Notes: generated by a model not told the origin, from the sequence alone. Shown: positions 22,037 to 34,082, numbered from the stretch's first letter. The stretch: DNA of 64,000 nucleotides from Macrotrachela quadricornifera (GCA_022393335.1 JAJEKB010021076.1:555093-619092); one strand, 5' to 3'. Numbers and translations: made by a program.

Positions 22037-25000
22037 ATGTCCACAAAAATTGCGAACACAAACGTATCCAAGTCAATTCGACCATCAATGATGCGATCCA
22101 CTACATGTTCAACAGCAAAATCACCGCGTGTTAGCAAACTTTCTCGACATCATCGATCTCGATCGATTCAGAGTGATGTGAGCATCTACAGAGATTAGTT
22201 TTTACAAAACTTATATCAAATGAGTAATGTTCTCTGTTCTAGCGTCATCTACCATCAACAACAAATACTCGACCCACCACAACCATTCATGTCATGCTTC
22301 GTCGATCAAGCAGAATTTGTCCAACAAACGATAATGAGGTAACTGATTCATATGATGCGTTTGGAGAATAATCCCGGAAACTCGATTAAATGGTAAGAGA
22401 GCAACACGTAGCAGATATAGAAGATATAGGAAGGAAACATAGACGGAGGGCGTGTCTCTCTATGAGAGTGCCACGGGAACACGAGAGGGGACACCTAGAG
22501 GGCGTCTCTCCCGCTGAAGGTACCACGGAAAGAGGAACACACGCGAAAATGCGGACAGTGTGCATGTGCCTTGAGGACTTATAGTGGGCACACGAGGTGG
22601 GCGGGTTATAGAAGGTATAGGAGATATAGGAGGTGTAGGAGGTATAGGAGATATACCTCCTATACCTCCTATATCTCCTATATTTCTTAGAAACCCTACA
22701 TCTTCTATAACAACTATAAGCTCTATCACCCTTTCAGTTCCTCATGCAAGTATAATCCTATATCTGCTATGTTTTGCTCTCTTAGCATTTAATCGAGTTT
22801 TCGGGGATATTCCCCAAACGCATCTAATCGATTGGTTGTTAAAACAAGTTAACTTCAGTCATATATGTGTGTAATGCTTGTTAGATATGTTCCTTTTCTA
22901 TAGATTTCATCTTTTGTGACTACTGATCATCACTCACATTGTGAAAAATCAATCGTGCCCAAGAGATTGAACAAACGGTCAACTACTACACCACACACCA
23001 TTAATGTCATTCGAGTTCATCGCCTTCATCGATCAAAAGCAGTGGTGAGAGAAGCGAATAAGTCTGTCTATCGAACCAAGGATCTTTCATATGATTTAGG
23101 CATTTATTTTCGAACAAATTTGTTGATCTAAGTATATCATGCCTATAGAAATAGCGATTAAATCGAAGATTTCGAACATTACGCAGATTGCTAGAGTATC
23201 ATACTGAAAAACGACATCTTCACCCGTTGCGAACAGAGCTCTAACCACTTTTCATTTTATCTCAACATGGATCACGAACATTTCATTGTTTTGGGCAAGG
23301 GGGAACAAACTAATTTCTGTGCTAAAAACCACCAGTAATCACTATAACGTGTTAAGGACCAATCAGATCTCAGGAAGGGTTTTTCTCCATTATAGTACGG
23401 ACAAAATATAGTATTCTTTGGGCCAATCTAGGAGTTCTCTAGACTGCTCTTTCATATGACCTGAACAAACTCTAGTTTTGTCCTTACAATCGCGAGGAAA
23501 CATTGGATTGTTCGAGCCAATCCGAGGTTACTACCAGAAATCACTAGAAACCAACGGAAATCATAGAAATCAAGTAATCAGTTTGCTCTTCCTTTGTTTT
23601 GGAACGGTATGACCGCATGCGTTCGCAAAAAGAACCTTGCTTTTTTTTATGAGCTAAACTTATCTTGGAAGATTTATTGCTCTTGATAATAGGCAAATGA
23701 TAGTGAATGGGAACACGAAGAATGGAGTAATGAACAAGATATTGTTGCACAAGAAAAAGCAAAAAATCTTATAGAAAATCAACTTGAATCTTCAATTATT
23801 AGAACGACTAACCATGGGCAATTGTCTATAAGTGATCTTGGTTTTAAGCCATCAAATGAGCATAGTGACAATTCAGTGAGTCTTTCTTTTTTTTACTTGT
23901 ACTTCTCTCTTTGATAACAGTAGGTTTCTTTATGGTCGAATCGAATCGATTCTGTGGGTGAATGCCGTGAACTATTTGAGCGGCAGAAAAAATCAAAGAA
24001 ACGAAGGTGAGATCGAGAATATGTTTTCTTTCTCTGATACTGATGTTTTTTTTTATAGACATCTTGGTGGCTATTGTCGCTTGTGCACACCGCTGTGTGC
24101 ACTTTTGACTGCGCTTGGTACTCTTCTCCTCATTGCGATTCTTACGTTTCCTATGACGTTCTTAATTAAACCCGGAACATTTACCATTGGATGGACGGTG
24201 AGTCAGTGTAAAATCATATTATTAGCTTTTTTTAAACTTGCAGACAGTATCCACAACATCGATCACAGTATCAAGTTCTGCATTCACATCGTCAGTAAAT
24301 TCCTCGGCATCATCCACGAGTTCTTCGACATCATCCACAAGTAAGTTAATGTCACGTAAAAGTTCATAAAGTTGCTAGTCATCGACGAACGAATTATTAA
24401 AACAGTAATACTTTTTTTTCAGGTACGACTACAATAACATGCGGTGTTTCATGTCTGAATGGAACATGGCTTTCGCCAGCAAGTCTTCTTGCCAAATGGA
24501 CATTCAATGGAGATTTTCTCGACGCAACGAGCAATTACAATGCAATAGCAGTCAATAGTCCATTATTTTTTAATAATGGTTATGTAAATCAAGCTCTTGG
24601 TTTGAAATCAAATAATAGTCAATATCTACACACTCCATATATCCCTTTAATTGACACTAGTTTTACAATTGAGGCTTGGCTCTATCCTACTACATATCCT
24701 AATCCAACAGATCACAGTATACTTGGTCTGTGTACAAATCCGGGGAGTAATCAATGTCTGCATTTAACAATTCGCAAGATTAGTACAACTTATCGTCTCT
24801 ATATGTCCTTTTTCGGTGATAGCTGTATTGGTATCAGTTCAGTACCAGCGAATCGATGGACACATGCTGCATTCGTTTTTGATAAAGTTACATTATCCAT
24901 GTCGGTCTATCTCAATGGAATACTTGATAATAAAAATATATCAACAATATCCCTTCAAGGTAGTCCAACCAATGTCACAATAGGCTATATTCCAGGTATC

Positions 25001-25794
25001 GTCACAACCTATGGCAATAACTTTTTTGAGGTTGAATTTTTTCAAACTTTTCTTTGAAAAATTTAACTATTTTAATTTTCTAGGGTTATATCGATCAATT
25101 GACAATATTTAATCGTGCTAAACCAGCATGTGAAATACTTGAGGATGCTTCATTAGCTACGTATTACAGTTTTAACACGTATCCTCTACTCAACGATTCT
25201 GGACCGAATTCACTTCCCAGCCTTTCACAATCGATCTCCTTTGCATCGTCCGCTTATTCCTTGCAAGCTATTTCTTTTAATTCTTCTTCGTCATATTTTC
25301 AAATTGCTAATCTTACTGGACTTGGTATTGTTAACCAAGCATTCTCCATTTCTCTGTGGGTACGACCTCGTTCGTTGTCAGGTACACTCGTTTTCGTTTC
25401 AAGTACTCAAGCAGGCACTAGTTGGTGCCTACCATTCATCGGTTTTTCTAGCAATGGATCAATCGTTGCTCAACTGTGGGCAGGCGCTATTAAATCTGTT
25501 TTGAGTCCAACTATTTCAACGCCCTTGGTATGGTCTCATATTGTCGAAACGTGGAGTTTAATCCAAGGGCTTCGACTTTACATTGACAATGTCCTAGTAG
25601 CATCAGATATATCGGTGGTATCATATGCAGCTAGTTCAGTATCAAATTATGTTCAATTAGCAAATAGACCCAATAACTCTTGTCTTTTTGGTCAGATTGG
25701 CCAATCATTATCGTTTAATGGTGATATTGACGATTTTCGAATTTATAGTCGAGAACTTACGGCAAATGACGTTTGCGAACTTTATCATAATTAG
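22037..25794 (+). CDS. Single-pass membrane protein with two LamG/ConA-like domains (9 exons)
   Basis: Exons: 22037-22177, 22243-22338, 22904-23044, 23693-23875, 23924-24006, 24059-24197, 24244-24340, 24423-25030 and 25084-25794. All have GT-AG junctions and consistent phase, total about 732 residues. The N-terminal 190 residues are basic and Ser/Thr-rich with no domain. One membrane helix (LCALLTALGTLLLIAILTF) lies in exon 6, a Ser/Thr mucin-like stalk in exon 7, and two concanavalin A/laminin-G-like domains in exons 8 and 9 (AKWTFNGDFLDAT...FTIEAWLYP; YYSFNTYPLLNDSG...FSISLWVRP...GDIDDFRIYSREL). The likely topology is cytosolic N-terminus and extracellular lectin-like domains that may bind carbohydrate. 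The exon 3 end (GTGAGA donor) is the least certain join. Intron 2 holds a MITE and intron 3 is 648 bp; the others are 46-82 bp. Confidence 0.8.
22354..22824. mobile_element. MITE inside intron 2 of the LamG gene, about 471 bp
   Basis: Ends GATGCGTTTGG (22354) and CCAAACGCATC (to 22824) are inverted. The match continues inward over about 90 bp through an ACTCGATTAAATG-TAAGAGA segment. The interior has CGTG/CACG-rich unique sequence and a repeat hairpin at 22612-22686. Removing it leaves a 94-bp intron, closer to its neighbours. Confidence 0.75.
22612..22686. repeat. Tandem 9-bp repeats meeting their inverted copy (hairpin)
   Basis: Several direct copies of GGTATAGGA/GATATAGGA run to about 22655 and are then mirrored by TCCTATACC/TCCTATATC copies to about 22686. 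This gives a long near-perfect hairpin at the centre of the MITE. Confidence 0.8.
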
Positions 25795-27498
25795 TGAGAA
25801 AAAAACACATAAAAACTCAGTAAAGCAGAAAAAATCATGCGTATGTCATTCATTTGCTAAATGAACTATTGCCGTGGGTGAACGAAATATTTAATCTTTT
25901 TAGACTGATCTTTGGTCATAATAGCATTAGACAAAAAAGAAGCCTTTTGTTTAATACAGAGATAAACTTCACTGCAAATGTTATTTTGTTGGATAGGTAT
26001 ATAATTGTCGTAGAAATGATGCAGTAAATCTTGATGCAATTACAAACGGTGATCTATCAGTTGGGAATAGATGTGTGACAGTTCACCAGTTCTAGAACTG
26101 GTTCTTTTCAAAAGAACTAGTTATTTGAACCAGTTCAGCTCCCTAATCGGGAACTGTCATACATCTAATCACTACATACCGTCCGATGCACCTTGAAAAG
26201 CTCTACTATATAGTAACTTTGGTTTTTCATGTCTGAATAGATTACCTTGTGCGAGAAGGACTATTAAACGCCGTAGTCGCGGCTTTTGTTGCACTCTAAG
26301 TGCTTAGTCGATCAAGAAACACAAGCGCTTGAACAAGAGCTCAATTACATGAACAAGAACAGTAAGCGATGAAACAAGAATCACAAACACTTCAGTTTTT
26401 TTTAGTGGTCTCCAGTCTTTACTCAAGATATGTTCAGAGCGCATGATATTCAGTCTTAAGAAATCCAAAAATATCATGCACTTGCTAAAATAAGTTCGGG
26501 TAGGGCCACCTATCTTGAGCAACTGATAACCACATTTATTATAAATGATCATGATATCACTGTTATTAGGTCAAAAACCTCGAAGATAGTGCTTATTGCC
26601 GAAAATAGTAATCAGGGTATCAAGGCAGCCCTGCCCTGTAACAGTCTCTGGTCTATACAATGAGTAAGACTAGAATTTTGGCATCCGTCAATTTTTACGA
26701 CAAAATATTTGGTGAAATATAAAAATTGTTTGTAAATGGAGGATCTATGTCGCTACTACCTACCTGTATAACACTTTTTCGCTTCACTGAATCAAACAAG
26801 TAATTGTTGGTTCATACATACAATTAAAGAGCTATCAAAAAGCTATCAACTACCCAATTTTACAACTATCTTTTGTTAATCAACCTACTATAAAACTGAA
26901 TCACCTATGATAAGACCGATTATAGAGTTTATAATAAAAAATGGGCTACTTTATTAATAATATTTCGCTTCGAAGATTCGATCGAAACTCTATAAAAACA
27001 GTGTCAAAATGCCAAATTCAACTCGTAGTTTCAATTGATATAGGATTTGATGGAGGTAGACTAAGAAAAGACCTATGGACCGATTTGATTCCTTATACAC
27101 CCCCCATCTTTTACTTGAATTTTGCATTATTTGTATCTTATGAGAAATATAAACATAAAAGTTGTTCAAACATAGGACGTTCTAAATTTTAAATGTATTA
27201 GAAGGTTATTCTAACTAGAAGACCATAGAATCAAATAATGATGCGCTGAGGCAATGTGTAAGTGTATGAATTTTTATTCTGAAGTAAAGGGGATTAGTTC
27301 AGATGAAAAGCATATTGAAACTCAATTTGATTATATAAGATATCAAAATTCTGATGTTGAATAAAAAATGATTGGACTACATATATTCGTCAGAATCGGT
27401 TGATTCTACATAAATTTTTCCAATGGAAAATGACTATTTCGTTGATCATCTGTTAAATGAAATGATAATTATTTCCGAATAAAATTCATACAGATAGA
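25795..27498. other. Non-coding stretch, contains one small palindrome
   Basis: No supportable gene. It contains the 98-bp nested palindrome at 26069-26166. Frames at 26304-26552 and 26941-27192 have no recognisable domain. Confidence 0.4.
26069..26166. repeat. 98-bp nested palindrome (mini-MITE or foldback)
   Basis: Outer arms AGATGTGTGACAGTTC and GAACTGTCATACATCT enclose ACCAGTTCTAGAACTGGT, itself a perfect palindrome, then TCTTTTCAAAAGA and a further inverted GAACCAGTTC. The whole segment can fold into one or several hairpins. No coding content. Confidence 0.75.
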
Positions 27499-27618
27499 TT
27501 TATTCAATTCAAATAAAATCAATGAAAAAAAAGCATAGAATTAAATTGTTAAATTGTAGTGCTAATATTAAAAATGTAAATAATAGTTCGTTGTAAAATC
27601 ATGTTGTTTTAAATATTC

Positions 27619-27858
27619 TTATTCTACATCAATACTTCCTTTACCAAAAATAGTAATTAATTTTGATGGGTGAACATAAACTCCTTGCCGATCATTATCT
27701 TGAAATCGGATGGCTACTAATTCCCAATTTGTTCGCTCCCATGTTTCTTGACCACCAGATGGAACTGTGAACCAATCATCACTACCTTTATCATTGGAAT
27801 ATTTCGATACAAATACAGATATTGTCGCACCACTTTGATTGTTTACTACGATGCTCAT
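27619..27858 (-). CDS. Small protein (79 aa) resembling an uncharacterised fungal family
   Basis: The frame runs from ATG 27858 to a stop at 27619, with a plausible beta-rich pattern: IVVNNQSGATISVFVSKYS, SDDWFTVPSGGQETWER, WELVAIRFQDND and GVYVHPSKLITIF. From memory this matches small basidiomycete proteins of unknown function with VxNxSxxxIxVxVxKYS...W-T-V-P-G...W-R...W-E-L-V; I cannot run a search. There is no signal peptide. A minus-strand AATAAA is at 27504-27499. Upstream on the minus strand, TATAAATA (28733-28726), a GTAAGT donor at 28671 and an AG acceptor just 5' of the ATG (27867-27866) suggest a short 5'-UTR exon and an intron of about 806 bp. Confidence 0.6.
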   Translation of the reverse strand: MSIVVNNQSGATISVFVSKYSNDKGSDDWFTVPSGGQETWERTNWELVAIRFQDNDRQGVYVHPSKLITIFGKGSIDVE

Positions 27859-28725
27859 TTTTTATCTATCAAAAGCAAATAAGACTCAAATTTATAATCA
27901 AAATATATACTCTAATTAAGTGAACACCTCTTATATATATTGCATCGGTATTCTATTTTACTTTCTGAGACTAATAGATATATCAAATAGTGAAGATCGT
28001 TCACTCTCTACATGTATTATCCCAGAACCTTCGTTTAAGTAGAGTTCACTCAATATTTCTCATTTGTAAGAAAAAAAACTATGTCGCGCAATTTCTGCAG
28101 AATTAAAATATAAAATGTGATATAACCATTGTTGATAATTCCCTAAAACTCATATTTTTATGGATGCTTGGGAACTCCTCTACATAATTTCTTACTTTAG
28201 ACAAAAGAATTTCAAAAAGTAGATAGTACATTAAAAGTATATCTAGGATTGAATTATAAATGCCCTTTGATGGTACCCTGAAACTGTCTGGTGCAGTATT
28301 TCATGAACTTCAGACTGCGTTTCTCACTCTCTGTGATGCGTTTGAGAATTCGTCAATAATGGTCTGTGACATATTTCTATTCAATATACTTCAACACTCA
28401 GTTTTTAGATCCTGTTTCATACAAAGAAAATCATATAATGTATCAATGAATCAAAGACTTTTTATATAAGGAAGTCAAATTAGAAAATTCTCAAACGATC
28501 AAAATATGAGAAGTAAAATCATGAAAAAGTAAATATCAGGTTTGAATTGATTTTTATCTTCATTTAGAAGAAAAAACAATTACATGAAAATTAAAAAAGA
28601 AAAATCAAAGACAATATTTGAGAAATGATTATAATAAAAAAATGAGAAATAAAAGAACGATAAGAACTTACTTGCTTGTTTGATCGAGGTATGTAAATGA
28701 AATACAACTGTTGAAAATCACATTG

Positions 28726-28733
28726 TATTTATA
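28726..28733 (-). promoter_or_regulatory. Possible TATA box for the small 27.6-kb gene
   Basis: TATAAATA on the minus strand, about 55 bp upstream of a GTAAGT donor that would end a short untranslated first exon. Inferred from spacing only. Confidence 0.3.
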
Positions 28734-31310
28734 GTCTCACTGAAAGAGAAAAAGAAAAAGAAAAAATAAGAGAGAATGAATAGTTTATTCTAAACGAATG
28801 TTGACTTGCTCTGAGATATTTTATTCGAGTTACTTTTTCTCCGGACATTTAATGAAGATCATTGTAGATTTTTGAATTCTTTTCGTTCGTATTTTAGTTA
28901 TTATTATAAATCAGCGTCAAACATGGGTGGGCAAGTCTTCGTGACCTAATCGTAGTTGAAATCTAACTGATTAACACGAAATGATGTGGGATGAATTTGA
29001 ATTTTTAAAATATGTTTAGAAGAGTTACAAACATATCATCTGTCTGTGTTACCTTAGAAAATATTTTATGCTATTTTGACCTCTCAGATCATTATGTATG
29101 CTGAAAATAATTTTTTTTTGCGATTTTTTCTTCGCAACATTCAACAAAGATTGTGTGTGTCTGAAATATGGCATTGTATGAATAAATAACAACCTGCTTC
29201 ACAGTGTTTCTTTTCACACTTAGCGAAGCCGAAATTGCTTTTTTTCGCCCTTCATCATTTCTTCAATTAATATACAATGACACTATATTGAGTTGTTGTA
29301 AACGATGAAATGTAAAAGTATCGAAAAAATTAATGGCTGTTTGTTTTTGCATGTAATGTATAAAAAGCGCCAAGCAATCTCGTTAACAACAGTAGATGTA
29401 TTTTAAAATCTTTATCAGTAAATATAATCAATCGTTCGCAATGTTTCTGCTTGTTTTCAATGTATGTCGATTTTTTTTTCATATATTTCATGAAGCTTGT
29501 GCAATATTACAAGATATTGTGAATAAAAAATAAAGTGCGATCTTCTTGATGAAATTGCTCTATTACAGAAAAACAAAGAATTTCGAGCCACAAAACCTAC
29601 CTGAAAACATTCGGTTTCGTAAATTACAAACGGTAGAAATGAATAACGTCTAATCGAGCACTGTATTTTCTCAGATGCTCCGATATGTGCATCCTACTTA
29701 TAGGAATAGCGTAAACTCATAAAGCCTTTGCTACATCATTTTACAGAATACTAAGAAAGCCTACGTCTCTTGTTGGAAATTTGATTTTAGATATACATGT
29801 TACACTTTGAAGAAAAATCAAGATGATATTCAGAATTAACGATTTAAATTGCGTCAAATGATATAAAACTTTAAAAGACTCTTAAGATATAATTTTTTAT
29901 GGGTGAATTCGAAATACAACGAAAACTAGAATATTTTTATGCTTTGTCTACTTAATTTGCTTGGTTTGCATCAGAGATCTACGAAACAGATATTTTTTAA
30001 AGATCCTTATATGTGCGAAATATTAATAAAAGATACACGTTTGCAAGGGGTGGCGCGATCGTGGAGGTATCCGGATGTAACACTCCTTCCCTCCTCCTCA
30101 ATAATTGAATTTTTTTGATTTTTTCACCAGATAACAGGTACAAAGATGAACTTTAAGAAGTTACCACAAAAGGTGTTTCATGAACAGATTAAAAAAAAAC
30201 TATCCGACGAATATTTGTCAGAAAACAGTTTTCGAAAACAGAATTTACTTAAAATTTCAAAAATCTCCCGCTTTGCAGATTAAACTTTGTCAATAAAATT
30301 TCAAATCTATATATATATATATATATATATAATGTTCAGCGCCTGTATTTGTGCGTGTCTGTCTGTGCCGGGTTGAAGGTCGAATAACGCTATAAAGGGG
30401 AAGATCTTCAAGAGCATCCCAAAAGGTACCCACAGGCCCTGACGTGAGTAAGGCAATACGGCGATTATGAAATAAGTGGAAGACAAAAATGGAATAAGGC
30501 TACACGAACTACGATGGACAAAGGCCGAAGACTATATGGACTATACAAATATAGGCAATTTAAGAGTATGAAGCTGTAGGACTTCTATATACTTAATGTC
30601 GAGTGTATGCGTGTATATGCCAGGACAAAGATTATATATTTGATGTTATACATTAGAAAGAAAACAGCCATACAATATGCACGGATTCTCGGTAGTGGAT
30701 GACTGTTTCTCACTTCCAAAAATATTCATAATACGTGATGCATATATCTTTCGAAAAATGTCAAGCCCTATTAAACCAACCAAATTCGTTCTTATTAGAC
30801 AGAGGAACGTCTGAGCTACAAATTATGTAGCATATATGTTTCTCTAAAACAAATCCAGAAAGGAAGAAAATTTTTGCAGCATCACTATCGAACAACATTA
30901 TTTTCTATGTCCTTCGATTTTTTTTATATCAAACGAGAAATCGTATTTTAAATTTAAAAAATGTATAAGGAAAAATATCATGTTAGGCTGTTCAAAATTC
31001 ATTTTCGATGTATCTGTGTTTTAAGTGACCTTAATATAGTCTTAAGCTCGGACTGGAATGAACCAGTCCTAAGATTTAATCTTGTTCTATTGATTAAAAC
31101 ATTAATGATGTTTCCAAATCATTCATGAATATTTCCGTTTGCGTTAATAGATTTTTCATATGGACATGAGAACGTACGTGTACTCCATTTTTTTTCTTCT
31201 TTTTTTTTATATAACTCAATATCATTTACTTTCATTTCACTCCAATTGTCGACTACTATAGAAATAAAATACTCAATCCGACATATTTAATATGCTTTCC
31301 AAAATTGTTC
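28734..31310. other. Non-coding stretch
   Basis: No supportable gene. A (TA)n microsatellite lies at about 30308-30332, directly followed by a less AT-rich tract (about 30333-30660, beginning TGTTCAGCGCCTG). An AT run next to such a tract is reminiscent of a Helitron-type end, but I cannot confirm it. Just upstream, at 28305-28350, there is a copy of the CGTTTCTCACTCTCTRTGATG repeat also seen at about 42305. Confidence 0.4.
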
Positions 31311-31680
31311 TCATGAGTATGATATTCCATTATCAGCCAAGATTTTATCATAGAAACGGACGAGTTCTAATGAATTCTCAACTGTATTTTTATGAATTGA
31401 TGTAGCTATAAAAGCAGCTACACCCATAGCAGCATGTCCAATGCTCCACCATTGCCAATAAATAGCATATATGCCACGCTCAGTTGAATTATGATTGATA
31501 AAAATATTTATCCTTTTTATAATCACCATGAATAATTGTACGTGGTTGTAAATTGTTGAAGGCAATAGCAATATCATTTAATCGTGATTCTAATACAGAA
31601 CCAACATTTTTTCGATAATTCTGATATTTGAAGCTCATTATCAAAATTGTGTATAGTCAAATCCCAAGCGTTTCTTATAT
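31311..31680 (-). pseudogene. CHK/aminoglycoside-phosphotransferase-like kinase fragment
   Basis: The minus strand encodes, in three frames, the catalytic end of a phosphotransferase-fold kinase: IAFNNLQPRTIIHGDYKKD (catalytic-loop HGD), the Mg-binding Asn segment NIFINHN after a one-base shift, then AIYWQWWSIGHAAMGVAAFI. In active relatives the last segment reads IDWQ...D; here the metal-binding Asp is Tyr and a later Asp is Gly. Frameshifts lie near 31600 and 31510. The N-lobe and the usual C-terminal helices are missing. It is a dead fragment of an EcKinase/CHK-like gene. Confidence 0.65.
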
Positions 31681-32120
31681 CATTCTTGTTTGCCTTGAAT
31701 AAAATACAGAGTAGATAGAGCTCAAACACCTAGCTATTTTAAACAAGAATAGTATCGAACTTCAATGAAATTATTACACACATTGATTACTATTTCGCTA
31801 CGAGGCAACAGATTCAACAGTAAAATCATGTTTTTTCCATCAAAATTGAAAACTAAATACTTCAAATTTCAAATCTTATGCTCATGAATCATAAATTTTC
31901 TCATAAGTCTTTTGTAAGCATGTCATCATTATTTTCTATTAAGACCTAGTGCACTTGATTACCTGAGTACAGTATGTGCTTTGTATGCTCCATTTAAAGA
32001 TTTCACTATAATAGTCTTAATCGGTTAATCCAGTCGTGTTAAATTTCAATTTAATCTTCCAGTGAATGAGTATATAATATTAGTCTAATGACTCTCAAAA
32101 CTTTTAACATTAATATTTGG
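31681..32120. other. Non-coding stretch
   Basis: Nothing recognisable between the kinase fragment and the transposon end at 32121. Confidence 0.4.
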
Positions 32121-34031
32121 GCGTGACCAACTGTCAAGAGGTCCCAATTCTCATTCATTCATGTAGGTTCAACTATCTATCAGAAAAACGTGATCTTTTT
32201 ATCACTTATACCACTTGTATAATGCTATTGATCTGTAACTGTTTGAGATATAGATATTGGTAAAAATGAGGATTACTAAGGACATCCTTATGTTTATATG
32301 GTAAACATGCTTCACACCATATTTATTGATATATTGTCCTCGCTATATATTCTATATATGATAATATTCTATCGAGTCTGTCCTAGCGTCGGGTTCTCAT
32401 TGGATCATTCCTAATCAAATCGTGATCTTTTCGCTTTCTCTCGTTTCCCGTTTTCTTTAACATACTTTAACTCGATAACACACACAAACGTTTATCACCC
32501 TTGGATTATGTCTTCCTCACAAGTTAAATAGAATTGCTCTCAATGTGATTATGCTCCAAGTGATCGTCGTAAATATTGCACTGAATGCCACTCAATGTTA
32601 AAGTGGACATGTACTGGTTCATCAAGGTCCGGTCTGTATAAGAATTATTATCGTCACCGTGACAACTTTAACTTTTGTACAACAGAACTTGAAGAAGAAA
32701 AACAACACGAAATGGAAGAGAAACAACAACAACTTCGGGCTTTAGATGATAGTAAGTAACATCACTCTATTAGTTTACATATGCGTTTCTTAGTCAACTA
32801 TTTTATGCTACCAAAGTAGTCAAAATAATAACTATTGTACTTTTTTGTACTGTAGAACAACATCCTTGGTCCGAATGGAGACGTACCAATGCATCTTGCA
32901 TTCAACATACGGGTTGTGACGTCGAACAAATACAAGAATTATACTCTATGTGTGAAAAACCACTGATAAATTATTGCTCTCATAAGAACCATCGACTTAC
33001 GGACAGTGCTGCTACCTTTTATTTACCTCCTATGAATATGTTTGTCGTTACACTATGGCACTTAAAACATTATCATTCTGAACGTTATATTGCTTCGGAA
33101 TTGAATATAAGTCAACAGTTATCGATATTTTACATTCGTGTGTATATCCAGAATTAATTTCAATACCTGCTAATATATCTAGCAGTAGAACACCACACGG
33201 ACTTCAGTGATACCACAAGCTAATAGTCGACTCGACTTTTATTGCAATTCTGGAACCTTATGATTCACAACTACGTAAAGCATATTATCACGCAAAAAGT
33301 TCAACAAATTATGCATTGAAAGTACAAATAGCTTGCGATTTTCATCATCGAATAGTACATGTATCCGAATGTTATCGTGGAAGTGTACATGATATTACAG
33401 TTCTAAGAGAATCAGGACTATTAGAATATGTAAACGATGATATGCAAATTATTGGTGACAAAGGATACATTGGTGAAGAATATGTAGCGACTCCAAGAAA
33501 GAAGTCTTGTGGACGTGAATTAACAGATGAAGATAAGGATTTTAATTATGACATTAACAGCGCAAGAGCAGCTATTGAAAATATTAATCAACGTCTGAAA
33601 ACGTATGCAATTCTTGGTGGTGTCTACAGAGGAGCTATTGACGATTTTCATAAGGCAACAAAAATCGTACAAGCGGTTTGTGCTCTATGTAATTCGAACT
33701 TAATAAAACATTCTATTCGTAGATGGATAAAATCATAACTTGTATTTTCTGATTAATTACTTAATAATAAAACTTATTGTTTTTTCATGTTGTCACAAAT
33801 ATCTAGTGGAGAATGGCGTACGTTAACAAATACGATGTGAAGCATGTTTACCATATAATCATAAGGATGTCCTTAGTAATCCTCATTTTTACCAATATCT
33901 ATATCTCAAACAGTTACAGATCAATAGCATTATACAAGTGGTATAAGTGATAAAAAGATCACGTTTTTCTGATAGATAGTTGAACCTACATGAATGAATG
34001 AGGATTGGGGCCTCCTGACAGTTGGTCACGC
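32121..34031 (+). mobile_element. PIF/Harbinger (IS5-like) DNA transposon, about 1.9 kb
   Basis: Terminal inverted repeats of about 200 bp: GCGTGACCAACTGTCAAGAG at 32121 and its near-perfect inverse ending at 34031, with matching subterminal sequence (32121 to about 32315 and about 33837-34031). It encodes one transposase gene on the plus strand. I could not settle the target-site duplication. Confidence 0.85.
32506..33738 (+). pseudogene. Harbinger-like DDE transposase, two exons, lightly damaged
   Basis: ATG at 32506 opens an exon with a Cys pattern CSQCDY...KYCTECHSM, a probable zinc finger, ending at a GTAAGT donor (about 32753). An intron of about 100 bp ends at TGTAG (about 32858). Exon 2 holds a helix-rich DNA-binding part and the DDE nuclease: first Asp in LIVDSTF, second Asp in GSVHDITVLRE, Glu in RAAIENINQRLK. 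The intact stretch 33316-33738 covers the last two. Lesions: in-frame TAG at 32527, a frameshift near 33119 and a TGA in place of an expected Trp near 33210. Only three lesions and well-matched ends suggest recent activity. Confidence 0.75.
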
Positions 34032-34082
34032 TCATATATAATAAATACTTATTATCAGTATGCTATTGATATAGATCAAAAC

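Noticed and set aside
23045..23131. Reading LamG exon 3 on to the stop at 23131
   Set aside because: A GTGAGA donor at 23045 gives a phase-0 join to exon 4, while reading on ends the protein before the membrane helix; kept as an alternative only.
24602..25057. LamG frames at 24602-25057 and 25099-25794 as two separate genes
   Set aside because: They join in phase through a 53-bp GT-AG intron and continue an upstream exon chain, so they are exons of one protein.
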